From assembly GCA_025093555.1 (NCBI GenBank), contig JAIWNF010000015.1, positions 682,001-746,000 on the forward strand: a stretch of DNA of 64,000 nucleotides, read 5' to 3'. The notes under the pieces are model-generated. The model saw nothing but the letters and a program-made list of their open reading frames with translations. It searched no databases and was not told the origin of the DNA. Both the position numbers and the translations under genes were made by a program. Shown here piece after piece: positions 43,991 to 57,038 of this stretch; position 1 is the first letter of the stretch; every line of letters begins with the position of its first letter. This DNA comes from Circinella umbellata (taxonomy: Eukaryota; Mucoromycota; Mucoromycetes; Mucorales; Lichtheimiaceae).

Positions 43991-44850
43991 TCACAATTTT
44001 GATTTCTTCTACTATTATGTTTTCTACTAGGATATTATCTGGATGTACTGTTACCTCCTTCTTTCCTATACGTATTAACATCAACTTATTATTATTATTA
44101 TTATCGTTTTTATTCTATATATAACTATACGTGTGTATTTTCCTATCCTTATCATAGCTTCTTTTATAATTTATCACAATATCTCATTGAATATTAATGT
44201 CTATACCATCAATAAATCAATACCAGACGTTTTACCATAAATAATAACCAAGTTTATCTCTATCTAATAAGATTTATTCTTACTCGTAACATAGATTCAT
44301 CATTTTTACTAGAAAAGGACCCGGTTTTACTTGGAACAAGATTCGATTTCTCCTGAATCTGGACTCGTTTTCACCTAATATTAGATTGATTTTTACAGTA
44401 CCCACAGTCAGACTCAAATTAAGAAGTTAGATAATCGAATGGTTTCTTCCTTTCTTTGAGAAAGCAAACAATAACAGTTAGTTCACTTCCTTATCATTTC
44501 TATTAAAATAAACTCCTTTCCTGACTATTTGACCAATTGACTTTACTGGTTATAAAAGCCGCCTTCTTTTTATTTTTGTCAAATAAGTTATTTGATATCT
44601 ATAACTTTCTTTATTCCTTAATTATTTTACTCAAAGTTACTTATATTTTCTTTTATTTTATTAAATACGATCCAAACGGGATGTAACAGCATATGAATAA
44701 TAGTTCTAATATTGCTGTGGGATTTAGCAAATGCATATGAATAATGATGCTGGTATTGTTGCGCACCATAATGACAATATAGTATTATTTTTATGTTTCC
44801 GTGAATGGTATATTTTTATAAACATGATTTTCCCTTTAATTTAAACTTTT
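43991..44850. other. Intergenic, AT-rich
   Basis: No gene seen. The stretch 44310-44420 has a somewhat repetitive GAATC-type composition (three loosely similar blocks) but no clear period. Confidence 0.3.
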
Positions 44851-44854
44851 ACAG

Positions 44855-46332
44855 CTTTTAGATGATGTTAGCGAAGATAAAGTTGTAGTAGGTTGGACAG
44901 AGGAATCACTTGGCAATGTGTTAAAAAGGCACACAAAGAAATATATCAGCGACCAAAACTGCTGATCCACTATCTGTAAAAGATTTGGAAAGTCTTATTT
45001 TGTAAGTAGCTGTACCACATTCTTTGTTAGACTACTTTTTACGATTAATTTTTTTTCCTTCTTTTACACTTGCACAAAATAATATTTTCAATCTCATTAA
45101 TATCGCAGTAGTTTAAAATATATATGTCAAACAAATCGTCCACGTGGCTCAGAAAGTCAATTTTTCTAAATAATTGAATCAAAGCGGGTCATATTTTTGG
45201 CCAATTGCCCAAAGCAAGCTCCACCTCAGGACGAGAAAAGGCTGTTGAAATATAAATCATAGTATCGATCAAGCAAGAACTTTTTATACGCGACCATGTT
45301 GACTAAAGATGACCGTAACTTTTACTGCTTTGCACATAAAATGTAAGAGAAAATTCATGGATCAATCTATATCATACATTATACTCATTTTTATCGTTGT
45401 AGGTTTGAAATTGTTGAACGTCACCATGGATTATTCGACGATCAAAAGAAAAAGGATTTAATTGAAAATGACTCTATGGTACGATTATGGGCTCCTCTTT
45501 TTTTTCGCATTATTTGATGAAAGCCGAAAATCAAAGTTGACATGGTAATATTTTATTGCTATTATTTACTTTTTCGTGAGTCATTTAATAATGCCCAATT
45601 TCTCTATAGGGGAGAATCAGTGCTTAGAAGCGAAGGTGATGACAACTACTATAAAGTCGATTTACGTGTCAACTTCAAAACTAAAGAGAAAAAATACGAT
45701 TTGTCGCTGAATTTGGTAAAAACTCGAATCTTTGCAAGTTACGAAGTGATTATCCAGAATTGTTATTCGAAGGAAATACAATGATCAGCAATTTGAAGAC
45801 GTGCCATTTGAAGCCTGAACTCGCTTTATTGCAAGGTGCTGGTATGTTATTCATTCCAGAATCACAGAGGAAATACATTCAAAAACCCCACTCGTATATA
45901 TTCATATATTCATATATTCATATATATTTTATATAGGAAACGAGGCTGATATTTTGATGATGAAAGCTATTGATGAAAACTTTACAGTTGCAAGCCGCCC
46001 CACCAAAGCATTATGTATTTCCGATAATCTTGCTTCAGAAAAACTAATTTTTCTTTACAATTGCTTTCTACAATATAAGGTTTGTATTTCTATATTTTGA
46101 TCTTTTTGTTTTGACTGACATACCATGGGTACTAAAATGTTCTTCAAAGCGCGTTACAATTGATATTATGAATCTTGTAGTAGCCACAATCGATGAATCA
46201 TACTTAAACAGTTTCGAATGGTTTATAACACAGAAAGTTGTCTTCCTTAATGGTAATAGACGGATGACACTGTTACGTTTCGTTGATAGCAAGACCTTTG
46301 GAGCAACGTTAAAAGAGAAAGTTAGGGGTTAA
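44855..46332 (+). pseudogene. Third copy of the unrecognised multi-exon gene family, no MULEs
   Basis: Homologous to 22309-23760 of the left-arm gene: LLDDVSEDKVVVGWTEESLG, RFEIVERHHGLFDDQKKKDL, GESVLRSEGDDNYYKVDLRV, FTVASRPTKALCISDNLAS and DIPWVLKCSSKRVTIDIMNL. It is diverged (many substitutions) and carries its own breaks, for example shifts after ISDQN and around WAPLFF. A block of about 150 bases at 45110-45250 replaces the exon present at 22540-22690. The C-terminal 40 residues differ from those of the arm copies. It keeps Trp where the arm copies have a stop. 5' exons are not seen. Confidence 0.6.
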
Positions 46333-48142
46333 GCAAGTAAAAAGTTCCTGAATAATAAGAAAATATTATATTTTAATAAAAGACTTGTTGTCTGTTTGTG
46401 TTACTGAGATTATATGATGAAGTGTGAGTTCACGTTTTCGGTCTTTTTTTATGCAGAAACTGCTAATAATGATAGTAATAGATAAATTCTCAATTGATCA
46501 GAATAATAAGACTTATAATAATAACTTGTTTATTTATCGGAGAGAAAATATTGATAATGAGGATAATAAAAATGAAAATGAGATAAGAAAGAAAAAGGAA
46601 TAAATCAGGAAACAAAAATTGTTATCTTTGATGAGATAATTTTCTTCAATGATGATATCTCAACTAATATAATATATAAGGAAATAATAGTAAATAAAGA
46701 AAACTTTATTGGTAAAGGAAAAATAGATAGAGCGCAACAACATTTGCTTTGACAGATCATTTCATCAACCGCACAAAGTTTAATTTAAAAACCATTTTTT
46801 ATTATTATCATGATTTACATAATCATTACAAATCAAAAGACTACAAGGTATGTCCATACGTACACATATATTGATATCCCCCGCCGACGATAAGAGCTTA
46901 ATATAAATAAAGAGTAACTTATATATTTATTTGAAGTAACTTTTAGTTTAATTTTTCTCCTTTGATGTCGTTGACTTACTACTGTCTCATTTCTTATTTT
47001 ATTTTCACTGATATAATACTTGGATTCCCAAATATAGCCAGCAGAAGTACTTATCAAAAGGTAGAGGGGGTACATGACGATGAGTTGGACGACTGGCTCT
47101 ACTAGGCTCTTCCTATATATGTGACTGATATTAGACGATATCATAGTCTCGATTCCTATCATCATTGAACAGCTTATCATCACTACGTACTGTATAATCT
47201 TATGAGTTCCTTAGCTATATAGCTTTTTTTATTCCATACAGTGTAACATTTGTATAAACTCCACCTTACAACTTCTTGTATATACATCATACTAGGACCT
47301 CATTACACTAACCAAATCACCGTCCTGATAACTGTTAAGGATCGATGAGTAACACTCTCTTTCATTTGTATCTTACTGCATCTTTCGATAGAAACAAAAT
47401 GTTCAGTAAACCAGAAAGCTCAGTAAAATTTATTTTAAAAGGGAATAAATAATACAGTTCCCAACCGCGATCATGAAGTTTGTAACTCTTATTAAATTAC
47501 ACCACCAATCAAAACGATTCTCCAAAAAAGCCCCGCCAAAGCATTAGGGAAAAATCCTGTAACTAATGATTGATGCGATGGTGACATCCCCTTTCTGTAC
47601 TGTGAGCGGCGCTACCTTGACATAAAATAAAATCCTTTTGGGAAGAAATACAAAGCCAGCCGATTCTGTGGCAAAGAAATCATGACATGAAACAGAATAA
47701 ACATGAGGTTCGCAGTAGTGAAGAAAAAAAATATTATAGAAAAATGTATAAGTAATATTTTTATGAAATTGGTTATTTTATATCTAATTCAATTAAAATA
47801 CTAAGTGATATAAGCAAGAATTCTATTAAATAGGACATTGGAAAGAAAAGCATCGATCATGCAATAAATTTGCTCTTTCTTTTACAGTGTCAAGGGTAAC
47901 ACAAGAAAAAAATTCGGAGTGTTTTTTTTTTCTGGCACGGGACAGTCAATGCCCTCCTCTAATGCGCTTTTTAGCAACAATGCTTGAAGTATCTCTTACT
48001 ACTCCTCCCCTAGTAAAACATCCTTTCTCCTCCTCACCTTACCCCCCTTTTTTATTTCTTTTTATTTCTTATTTCTATACTTTCCCTTTCCCTCCAGAAA
48101 ACCAATTATCTTCCCACTTTTTAAACTATATACAGAGACCAC
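46333..48142. other. Intergenic upstream of the LRR gene
   Basis: AT-rich, no convincing gene. A pyrimidine-rich tract (about 47990-48120, CCTCC/TTTCTT blocks) lies just before the LRR gene's ATG, as in many fungal promoters. Confidence 0.4.
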
Positions 48143-49452
48143 ATGATAACAGAAAACAATACAACTTTAGGCTTAGTAACACCTGGCAACTCTCAAGAGT
48201 TTACAGACGATTATGATGGTTTTGAAGAACAATCCGACATGGCCATTATACATTCATTCAATAATCAAGTAATTCATAATGTTGACTGGATTGACACGGA
48301 CGCTTCGGAAGACGAAGACTATTTGCCTCAAAACCAACATATCCTTATACCCTCACCCCCTTGTCGAAAACGAAGTCGGTCGAATAGTCAACAAACAGAA
48401 GAATATACTAACGAGTCTCCGGGTCAGCGAGTACGAAGGGCTATTGATGTCGCTGTCGATACCGGTGTGGATTTTGTTGACCTCAGGTTATTTAATAGAT
48501 ATATCACTATCATTATATATATATATATATAGAAATATAATGACTAATATAGTCTATACTATTATAGTTCTTTAGGTCTATCAGAATTACCGTCAGAATT
48601 TTTGGATGTACAATATATAACGGTGATAAAAAGGGATTCGGTCAAAAATACTGCATTGAAACTTTATCTTTCTGGGAACCAATTAAATGTATTTCCCACT
48701 CCACTTTTTGCTCTGAAAAACTTATCTGTTCTTAGTTTAAGTAAGTAATATATAATAGTTATAACAGTAGCTGAATCCAAAAAGTGAATAAGAAAAGAAT
48801 AATTAAATAATCATCTTTAATGGTTTGGTAGGGAGCAACCGACTTGAAAGAATACCACCTGAAATTGGACTTTTAAAAAATCTCGTTGATGTTTCTGTGG
48901 GTAATAATCTGTTGGTAGGTTTGATAATAATAACCCATTTGTTTTTTGTTGTGGGGAGTGGGATTCCTACTTGGTTTGAATAATAACAACAATTTATAAT
49001 AGAAATATTTACCAGCTGAATTGATTGAATTACCTTTACTCACTATCCTCAGTTTAACCCCTAATCCATTTCTGGAGAAACTTTCAGAGCACCAAGATTC
49101 AATACAATTATCTTCTATATCTGTACCAAGTCTAGTAGAAATCATGAGTCGGGAATTTTTAAAAGATCATTCGACTACAATAACTACGACAACGTTATCA
49201 ACGCATCACACTAATGAATCCGCATCATCGTTATCATCCATGGAAGTATACAATACTCATTTAATACCTGATGAATTGAGAGGAAGACTCGTTAATATAT
49301 CTGAAATGAACAAATGTCATACATGTCAAAAGAAATTTTGTTGCCCTGACGTTGAACAAATTGTTTGGCGTCAAGTCTTCAATCGTCCTGATATTCCCAT
49401 CAGTTATCGTTATTGTTCCATCCACTGTAGTAAAAATGACATAATTCAATAA
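48143..49452 (+). CDS. Leucine-rich-repeat protein with Cys-rich C-terminal motif
   Basis: Exons 48143-48486, 48568-48740, 48832-48914 and 49003-49452 join in frame to 349 residues. The first 110 residues are acidic and disordered, with a basic patch PPCRKRSRSNSQQ. Then come typical LRRs: VDLSSLGLSELPSEFLD, LKLYLSGNQLNVFPTPLFAL, LSLRSNRLERIPPEIGLLKN, and KYLPAELIELPLLTILSL. After a Ser/Thr-rich linker there is a C-terminal CHTCQKKFCC ... RYCSIHC block that could bind zinc. LRRs mediate protein binding; the partner is unknown. I recall fungal LRR proteins of this layout but no characterised function. The first donor (GTTATT) is unusual; the DLS/SLGLSELP reading across it supports the junction. 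Confidence 0.85.
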
Positions 49453-50253
49453 TGACACCTCGTCTTTTTTTTTTGCATTGTACTGCCTTCATTTATTTGT
49501 CCATTCTTTCAATCTTATCATTCCCATTATCAGCACATTCTGCTTTTTCTTTTGATCAAACTTTTTTTTGATACCCCCCACTCCTCTTGATACACCTTCA
49601 TTTTTACTATCAGTTTTTTTTTTCTTATGTTTTCTATATTTCTTTCATTACCATTTATCTTGTGAATATTTTTATTTTCTTTCTCTTCTCTCCTGACTCT
49701 TGTTTTTGTGGCTGTTGCTTTATATCAAGTAAAAAGAAAAATTGTTTATACATATGATCATCCGTTGTATTAAAATAACCTTACCAACCTAACCCATATA
49801 GTACGATATATATTTTGTTTGTTTCTTTTGTTCTACGTGATATTATTAATAAAAAAGGTAATATATTGTATTAAACAGGAAAAAAGAAAAGTTGGATGGG
49901 AAAAGAAAAAAAACGAAAAAGGAAGTAATTTACTAGTAATAGAGAAGTAGTAGAAGTAGTAATAGTAGTTATAGTTATAGTAGTAATAGTAATTTATATA
50001 TACAACATATAAGGTTGTCAATGGTTGTGTTGTATACATATTAGTTAAAAATGTATAGAAAGGATATACAAAACAAAAATAAAACCATAATGTTTTTTTT
50101 TAAAAAAAAAAAAAAGAGAAAAGCATCACACAATATTAAAGAAAAAAAAAATAACCACAAACTTTTCTTTTAAGAGCTAAGTCCACAAAATTGGAATAGC
50201 ATAATAATAGGACAAACCGCAAGAAAACCAATACCTAATATTAATTTAAAAAG
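49453..50253. other. Shared 3' region of two convergent genes
   Basis: T-rich after the LRR gene, with a T9A14 palindrome at 50093-50115 towards the phosphatase gene. AGT/AAT-rich microsatellite-like patch at 49930-49995. No gene. Confidence 0.5.
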
Positions 50254-52350
50254 TTAATAATGTTTTATATTCTTTTCTTCCCAATTTCTTCCCTTTTTCT
50301 TACCTGCATAAACAATTAATTTGGTAACAATATCAACATCGTAACGTAAAGGTGCATCTTCTGCTACCAATAAGGTAGTTGGGTCATAAACGTTGGGTGT
50401 TTCTACTGTTGTTTCCTTTTGACTACCGCGGTGTTTAAATTCTTGTTGCTTTTGATGTTTGTCATAAGCTGCTTTCTCATGTAAATCGATATCTGATTGA
50501 ATTCCCACATGTTCTGCTCCGGCGACTGTTCCGGCAAGATGTTGCAAATCCAATACTGAGGGAATTGGGTGAATACTTTCTCGATTCAAACTTTTATAAG
50601 TTCTATATATTATACGCATAAAATAATTGTGGTTTTAGTTTTCTCCTGTTTATCATCATCTACACCGCTTTCCAAAAAAAAAAAATAGATCATACCTAGC
50701 ACCAATTTCGAATTTACGATGAGGAAGGTTAAATGCTCGATAAATAGGAGGTAAAATGAAATAACAGATTTTTTTAACAACAATGCGCCATATAAACAGA
50801 ACCGCAACACCAAGGATTAATTTAGTTAATACAATAAAGGCAGCTACAGGTAAAGTGGATTGTGTTAATGCCAGTGTTTGTTGACCCAATTGACAATAAT
50901 CAGAATGCTGGCATAACCACGATCCAGGGAATACACCAATTAATACAGCCATAAAGCAAACACTGTCTTCAAAACAAGGACAACGTTCGATTGGATCAGG
51001 ACTAAATAAAGAAAAAAAAAGTTAATACCTTTTTATTCATCACTAAAAGAGTTGAATGACTAGAGAATTTACTTACTGGATGCTAATTAATCCGAGACAA
51101 CCAAGGATGATGAAAATAACTATTATAATTTTAACAGATGAGTTCGGAAAGTCCATTTGAGCAATAGTTTTGTTACACAGAGTAACTTACTGGGTACAAT
51201 TGAGTCGTTAGAAAAAATGCCGTTGAACTCGGATCGAAAGGTCCATTGCATCCAATAAAGGAAATATGCAAGAATGGCACCACCCACAACATCTAGTATA
51301 TATAAAATCTTATTGGAATAAGTATCCATGCAAACACATAATATCTGCATAAAACACCGTTTACTAGAAAAGGAAAACCTCATATCGTTTTTCCTTGTGA
51401 AAATAAAATAGAAAAGCTAACTATTTTGATTATATCTGTCGTACCTGTGACACTGTGCATTCCACAATAAATTCTACCAAAGACAATACTAACTGCATAA
51501 AAAAATGCAGCAATGATGCAAACAACTCGTAAAGGCGAGTCAGGACTGTAGGATTCACATGCAACCGATATCATAAATAAGGCTGCAGAGATAGAGTTTG
51601 TCGAATGGGTAGAAGGAAAACCATATTCTAGTGAAGTTGAACTAGACATACTAAGACGATGCACAGGTGGGGATAATGGTCTTGGAAGACACATGAAATC
51701 CTAGAGAATTCATTTTTATATTTATGCATTGATTAAAATTTAGATTTTTGTTATCCTTTCTATACCATTTCTTCCTTCTCCAAGAGTCATTATCTACACA
51801 TCCTTAAGTTCTATTAAAAATATACCTTTACAAAACCAGATGTAAAAACGCCAAAGGCTGCCATACATACAATACTATATTAAAAAAAATAATGAATATT
51901 TTTGACCCAGTTTTTCGGTTTTTTTTTTTTCATATAAAAGCAGTAATATTCACTATTATTATTATTATTATTTTACCCTATTGAATATTGATTTTCAAAC
52001 CAAATCAGGATGGGTAAAAAAATCATAAAGAAGGTGTGGGTTCCGAGATTAGCTGTCCATAAAAAATAATAATCGAGTACAGGTGTTCGAATAGTGCTCT
52101 ATTATATTATTTTATTATATTACTAGATGAGTTAGTATTTTTTTTTACGGAATGGTGAGCCGACAACAAAAAAAAGAATGGGGTTATTTACTTGTAACTT
52201 TGCAATATAAGGTGTTTCAGCACGAACGAGTGGGGTAAGCCAACGACGTAATTTTGAACGCCAAGGATGTAACGCTTTATCATAAAGTCGCTCATCATGT
52301 GTACCGGCGTCAATGTCGGATGCCACCGTTTTGAACACCACTCTACCCAT
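50254..52350 (-). CDS. Long-chain-base 1-phosphate phosphatase (PAP2 family)
   Basis: Eight exons on the minus strand: 52350-52192, 52098-51977, 51874-51826, 51700-51445, 51292-51191, 51119-51077, 51001-50696 and 50602-50254. They give 461 residues, near yeast Lcb3/Ysr3. The three PAP2 motifs are present: KDFMCLPRP (motif 1), YGFPSTHS (motif 2, with T for G) and RIYCGMHSVTDVVGG (motif 3, catalytic His and Asp). Several hydrophobic segments (e.g. FFMIFLPILIWF, VCIIAAFFYAVSIVFG, IIFIILGCLGLISI) predict a polytopic ER membrane protein. The family dephosphorylates (dihydro)sphingosine 1-phosphate, balancing sphingolipid signalling. The start MGRVVFKTVASDIDAGTHDE is the first ATG; all junctions are GT/AG and keep frame. 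A hydrophilic C-terminal tail of about 115 residues follows the last membrane segment. Confidence 0.92.
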
Positions 52351-53009
52351 TTTTGTCTGTATCTGCTTCACCAAAAAAAAAAAAAAAAGAAGTGTAAAAA
52401 AAAGGGATTAGTAAAATAAAAAGTCAGCAAAAAGCCTTCCTTTTCAATGTATATTGCCACGTGATTATTATTATTATTTTGCTGCCATGGCATCCTTTAG
52501 TAATTATTATTTTGGTAACCCTTGGCAACCAAAATAGAAAAAAAAAATTACATTTATTTTTTTTTTGGATCCTTGGATATAGAAATAAGAGGAATATCCT
52601 ATACAAACTTCATCGGACCTAACTTTTTAGTTCTTTAGTCATTTCTGCTTCTGGACAAGAAATATCATACTGATGTCTAAATAGCTAAAGTAATTTTAGA
52701 TGCGTCCAAAACAGCCGAGAATATCCAAATACACTTCAAATACTTTACATTGAGCCAGAATTTTCAGTACGTCATCCTCGCTACCAGGATCTGAGCACGT
52801 CCACAGTTTTGTAAAGAATTAAACTTTGGCGCTCTTGAAAAGGGAATTGCTTTACGGACAACCCAAAAACATACTATATTAGAGGTACTTTAAACTCGTA
52901 CGGACAATCTACTTTTACGTATATTTTTTAAAGGCACACAGCAATCTGATATAATTACACTATAATCAACCATTTATAAACTCAACTTTTTATGATAACA
53001 GTCAGTATT

Positions 53010-53215
53010 TCTTACCTTTTCTCACTATATAATAATGTACACAAGTGGGAATTGTAGCCCCACTTCATGAAGACAAGACAAACAAAGAATAATGTGTACT
53101 TTTAATGTTACATATGAGCAGTCAAATAAGCGCTATTGGTGTTGATAACGCTGTTACTAAAATTTATATGGTCTAAGAACTTATATGATAACTTTCTATT
53201 CGTGGGGTGTCCGTA
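53010..53215 (+). repeat. Relic repeat, inverse copy at 28120-28335
   Basis: Shares TTTCTTACCTTTTCTCAC, ATGTACACAAGTGG, GAAGACAAGACAAACAAAG, GTGTTGATAACGCTG and GTGTCCGTA in order with the spacer copy, at reduced identity elsewhere. Probably a fragment of a dispersed, long-dead element. Confidence 0.6.
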
Positions 53216-55420
53216 GCATTTCGCCTTCGATAATCGAAAAATTTATCTTTGTCAGCATCTTAGCGGTCATGTATAATTCAATAGATCAAAACATACAAAT
53301 ATCGCCCAGATACTCTTGAAGGTAAGTCAAAGCACAGCATACCACCATCAGTTCCCCCAACGTTCGTAATATCTTGGCTGCCAAATATCGAAAAGAGGGT
53401 ATCGGATTTCGTTCACGAAACAAATAAAATCTGGTACATAGTATAAATCTTTCGAATGAAATACGTAAACAGACAATATATTGACTGAATAGACATAGTC
53501 TTGCCTATTTTTAAATCAACGTAAACTAGAATTATGCAAAAGTAATTAACGTATCATGTTGATGATTTTTTTTATAGCAATGGAATTAGGATGTCTTTAA
53601 TAGATTTTTACCCCCCTTCACAAAAGTTGATAATTCACAAGCTTGTAGGATTACCAAAGATATATTCGCCAATGCTTATGGAACTATTTGTTTTCTTCTA
53701 CATGTAAATTATAATACTTTATTACCGTTCAATGGTTGCATTGTGTTCTTGAAGAGTGATATAAAATGTCTTGGGTAATTTATCGATTTGTACATCAACG
53801 ACGTAGGATGGTAGATAGCAAAAGATGATATGACAATGCAAGTACGTATCATTTTTATTATAGTTTCTCCTCTTCATTTATTTATATACATAATTCGAGG
53901 GAAAAGGCATTGTCGAAATAAATGATTTACCGTTTTTGTGGACGATGATTGATGACGATATTATTCAGAATGGAAAAATCGCACCGTCTATGATAAAAAA
54001 TAATGTAAGTATAGATGTAGACCAATAACTTGTTTAAATGATTACTGGTATCTTTTTTTTTGACTGTCGAAAGAAATTCTACGCAAGTTCAAACTGTTTT
54101 TCAATATGAAAAGCTACTGAAATACGTTAGTATCATATATTTCAGGCCCAGTAGGTAATCTTTATTCAAATAGTATATATTTTAGCTAAAAGAAAACAAA
54201 AAATTAGTACTAAGAATAACAATAGCAATAATAATGTAAAATATAAAAAAAAACAGTTCTTAGCACTTTAAGTTTTGTTGATTACGTATTGAAAAAAATA
54301 ATGAACTATGTGGTAAACACAAATAATAGGCGGATCCTTGATGTTCTTGCTTGTACAATACTCTTTCCATAATTGACATATCGGACTAGCGTGGTTCTCT
54401 CTATAAACTTCGTGCCAAATAAAGAGTTACTGTCGTCATTACGATTTACATTGCAGTTAATTAAATAATTTGTTAAAACTATAAGAAAAAAACAAATTGA
54501 AGTTATAGCCATTTATGTATTTATAACACAATTGTTTTTTACAGACTACTTCCCCTTCATTGTTACGACCGCCATCCAACATTGACTATAATCAGGTACT
54601 TTTCAAAGCTTTCAATAAATCATCAATCATACAATAAGTTAATTGCTTGCTATAAATATTACGAATATGTGTATTAAATTATATAAAAATGCTTAATGCT
54701 CATCAAGCTGTGCAATCCAGGTTTTTTCATTTGCGCTGAGCTAAATTAATTTTGCGCCAATGGTTTTGCGTTCCTGTTTTTACGTCAAAATATTTACTTC
54801 CTTGGTACGTATTTATAACTTTATTTTAATTGTTATTTTTAAAATGGCTCAAATGGAATTTATTTACGAGCATTGTTAATGAGATATTGTTTAATATCTT
54901 CCCTGGTGAGACTGTGTAGAAAATTTTAAGTGCTTGGACATAAACATTTCGGTGCAAATATAAATTTGGAAAAATCCAGTATACTCATAAAAAGTTAGTA
55001 CATTCTCATATTATGTCCTAGTGTATGCTCTTCCTATACACATTCATCTTCCAATAGTAATTATGGATGCTTTTAAATGATTTACGTTTTCAATAATAAC
55101 ATCGGCTTTTGATATGGACTAGTGGAAAGTAAAAGAATATCTCAAAATAAAATAGACTAAAAGTAGCATATACAGTGTATTGTCCCTGTGGGTGGATAAA
55201 CCATCAATTCATTGTTTGACACGGTTCATATTTCCTGAAACTCAGTTACTCCATTAATTTTATTGTTTATATTATGGGGTCGCTGTCACTTGTTCTCCGT
55301 ATCCATTTCTAACTTTGTTCTTGCTACGTTTTCTTATTGCTCCATAAACTTTGTGCCGGTCATTTTTCTTTTTTAAAAAAAACCATTTGCTGTTATACTA
55401 TATAATGGGCAAATCAATGA

Positions 55421-55579
55421 TTTGTTGTGTTTGACATCATACCAATATACAATTTTCATCGTGAACTGGGGTACGACAAAGTTGCGGAGGTTGAGGTCGG
55501 TCTTCTTTCTTATGCATATCAATGCTCATATAAGGATAATAAGAAACTTCCGAGCTTCGGGAACATGGATTTTCAATGG
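55421..55579 (+). pseudogene. Protein-like 53-codon island, unidentified
   Basis: Stop-free stretch encoding FHRELGYDKVAEVEVGLLSY and KDNKKLPSFGNMDFQW, with composition unlike the AT-rich noise around it. No ATG opens the frame; it is either an exon or a gene relic. No convincing neighbouring exons were found. Confidence 0.3.
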
Positions 55580-57038
55580 TAAAGCGCTACTCTAACTTTT
55601 TTTTTCAAGAGTTGAACTTCGGAACCTTAAATTTATTTACATTGAAAAAAAAAAGTATTATATGTTACTAGTTCATTTCTCTAATAGACACATCAGTATA
55701 TGTGTATTAATTAAAAGAAGGCTTTGAGCTTTAGGCGTAATTTTAATGAGATTAGTCATTAAAACGTGGGATCAACATGGAATCATACTTGTACTTTTTT
55801 TTATTTTTATTTTGGTTAATCTTGTTACGTACTTTTATATTGATGCATAAATATTATATTTATTAGCAGTAATAAATACACAATAATCTTCATGGCGATC
55901 AATTCATAAATCTACATCGATTGGAAATAAAATCACCCATAGATAATAAACAAAATAACAAAAAAATTGTACGTATAATATTATGAAGAGTACTTAATAA
56001 TGTCATAATCTCGTAGCAGGCTCCATTCTTCCATACTTACTTATCACATATGTCATTAAACCATCAGGAATAGTAAAAGTGAAACAAAACAAATAACAAC
56101 AAAAGTGATTTTTCTTTTTGCTACTCATCTTATCCTCCTTCACCTACAAGAATATGATAGGGACTATAAAAAAACTCTGCAGTCTCGATTGATTTGGTAT
56201 TTTCTGGCTTTTATTTTTTCCCTTATGTTTGATAACTTTTTTTCTATTATTGAATATCCTACCATATTGAGAGTTTTTTTTATAGAAATAAAAAAATACG
56301 GCCTCTCTATTCTTTTACTATTGTGATGGTAGGACAAGTTTTTTAGAAGTAAATAAAAAACAAAGGATCGACTAATTGACTAATTATTAGATGCTCTTTT
56401 TCGCCTTAAAAAAACTCACTAATATAAATGACATTTTTCGTTTGCCTTTTTCTCCAACGTTTTAAGTTTTATATACACGCGTAAATGGGGAAAGAGTAAG
56501 TTACTCCGCTTTTTCTTTCACACATTTATTGTTACAAAAAGCAAAAAAAAAAAGAGCGGGAAAGCAAAATAAGCATTTGTAGTTCGTACTACATAAAAAT
56601 ATTTTTGCATTTTCCATGTCAAATGTCACACATGTTTACATCTGGTCCCGAGCATTGGTAGATGCTTGGCTTTAATTTTTTTTTTTGTTACAATTAACGA
56701 ATTATTATAATGTGTAATGCGCGGTAAGGTACACATTACTCATCCGAGACAATAACGGGCAACCTCCAAATAAGTCATAAACCCTTGCTGATCCTCCATA
56801 CTTTGTTTTTTTACAATACTGTTAAATCTCGGTGTCACAAAATGAAACGGTTACTCCGGTTGCAAGATACAAGCAAGAAAAAAAAATCAAAGAGTGCATC
56901 ATTGCTTAATAAAATTATAGCCTGATTATAACAGTGACCTACTATATAAACCAAGAGTGGAGAAAAATTTCTTTCTTTTTCTTTTTTTCTTCCTTTCTTT
57001 TATTTACTAAATCTCTACCTCCCCCCTACTCTTATACA

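Larger units (their letters stand above)
52351..57038. other. Long intergenic region (4.7 kb) with relics
   Basis: AT-rich and mostly featureless. It contains the repeat shared with the spacer (53010-53215), a stop-free protein-like island (55421-55579) and scattered broken coding-like pieces (for example around 53640-53770). No intact gene or RNA is seen. The last 100 bases are the promoter of the gene at 57039 (C/T-rich leader CTACCTCCCCCCTACTC). Confidence 0.5.

Noticed and set aside
46833..47183. 116-codon minus-strand frame
   Set aside because: Atypical composition, no homology or domain recognised, and no supporting promoter or intron pattern.
47887..48216. 109-codon frame overlapping the LRR gene start
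   Set aside because: It runs through a pyrimidine-rich promoter and the first LRR exon in another frame.
56105..56326. 73-codon frame rich in Phe/Leu/Ile
   Set aside because: Composition is that of T-rich DNA; no ATG context, domain or introns support it.
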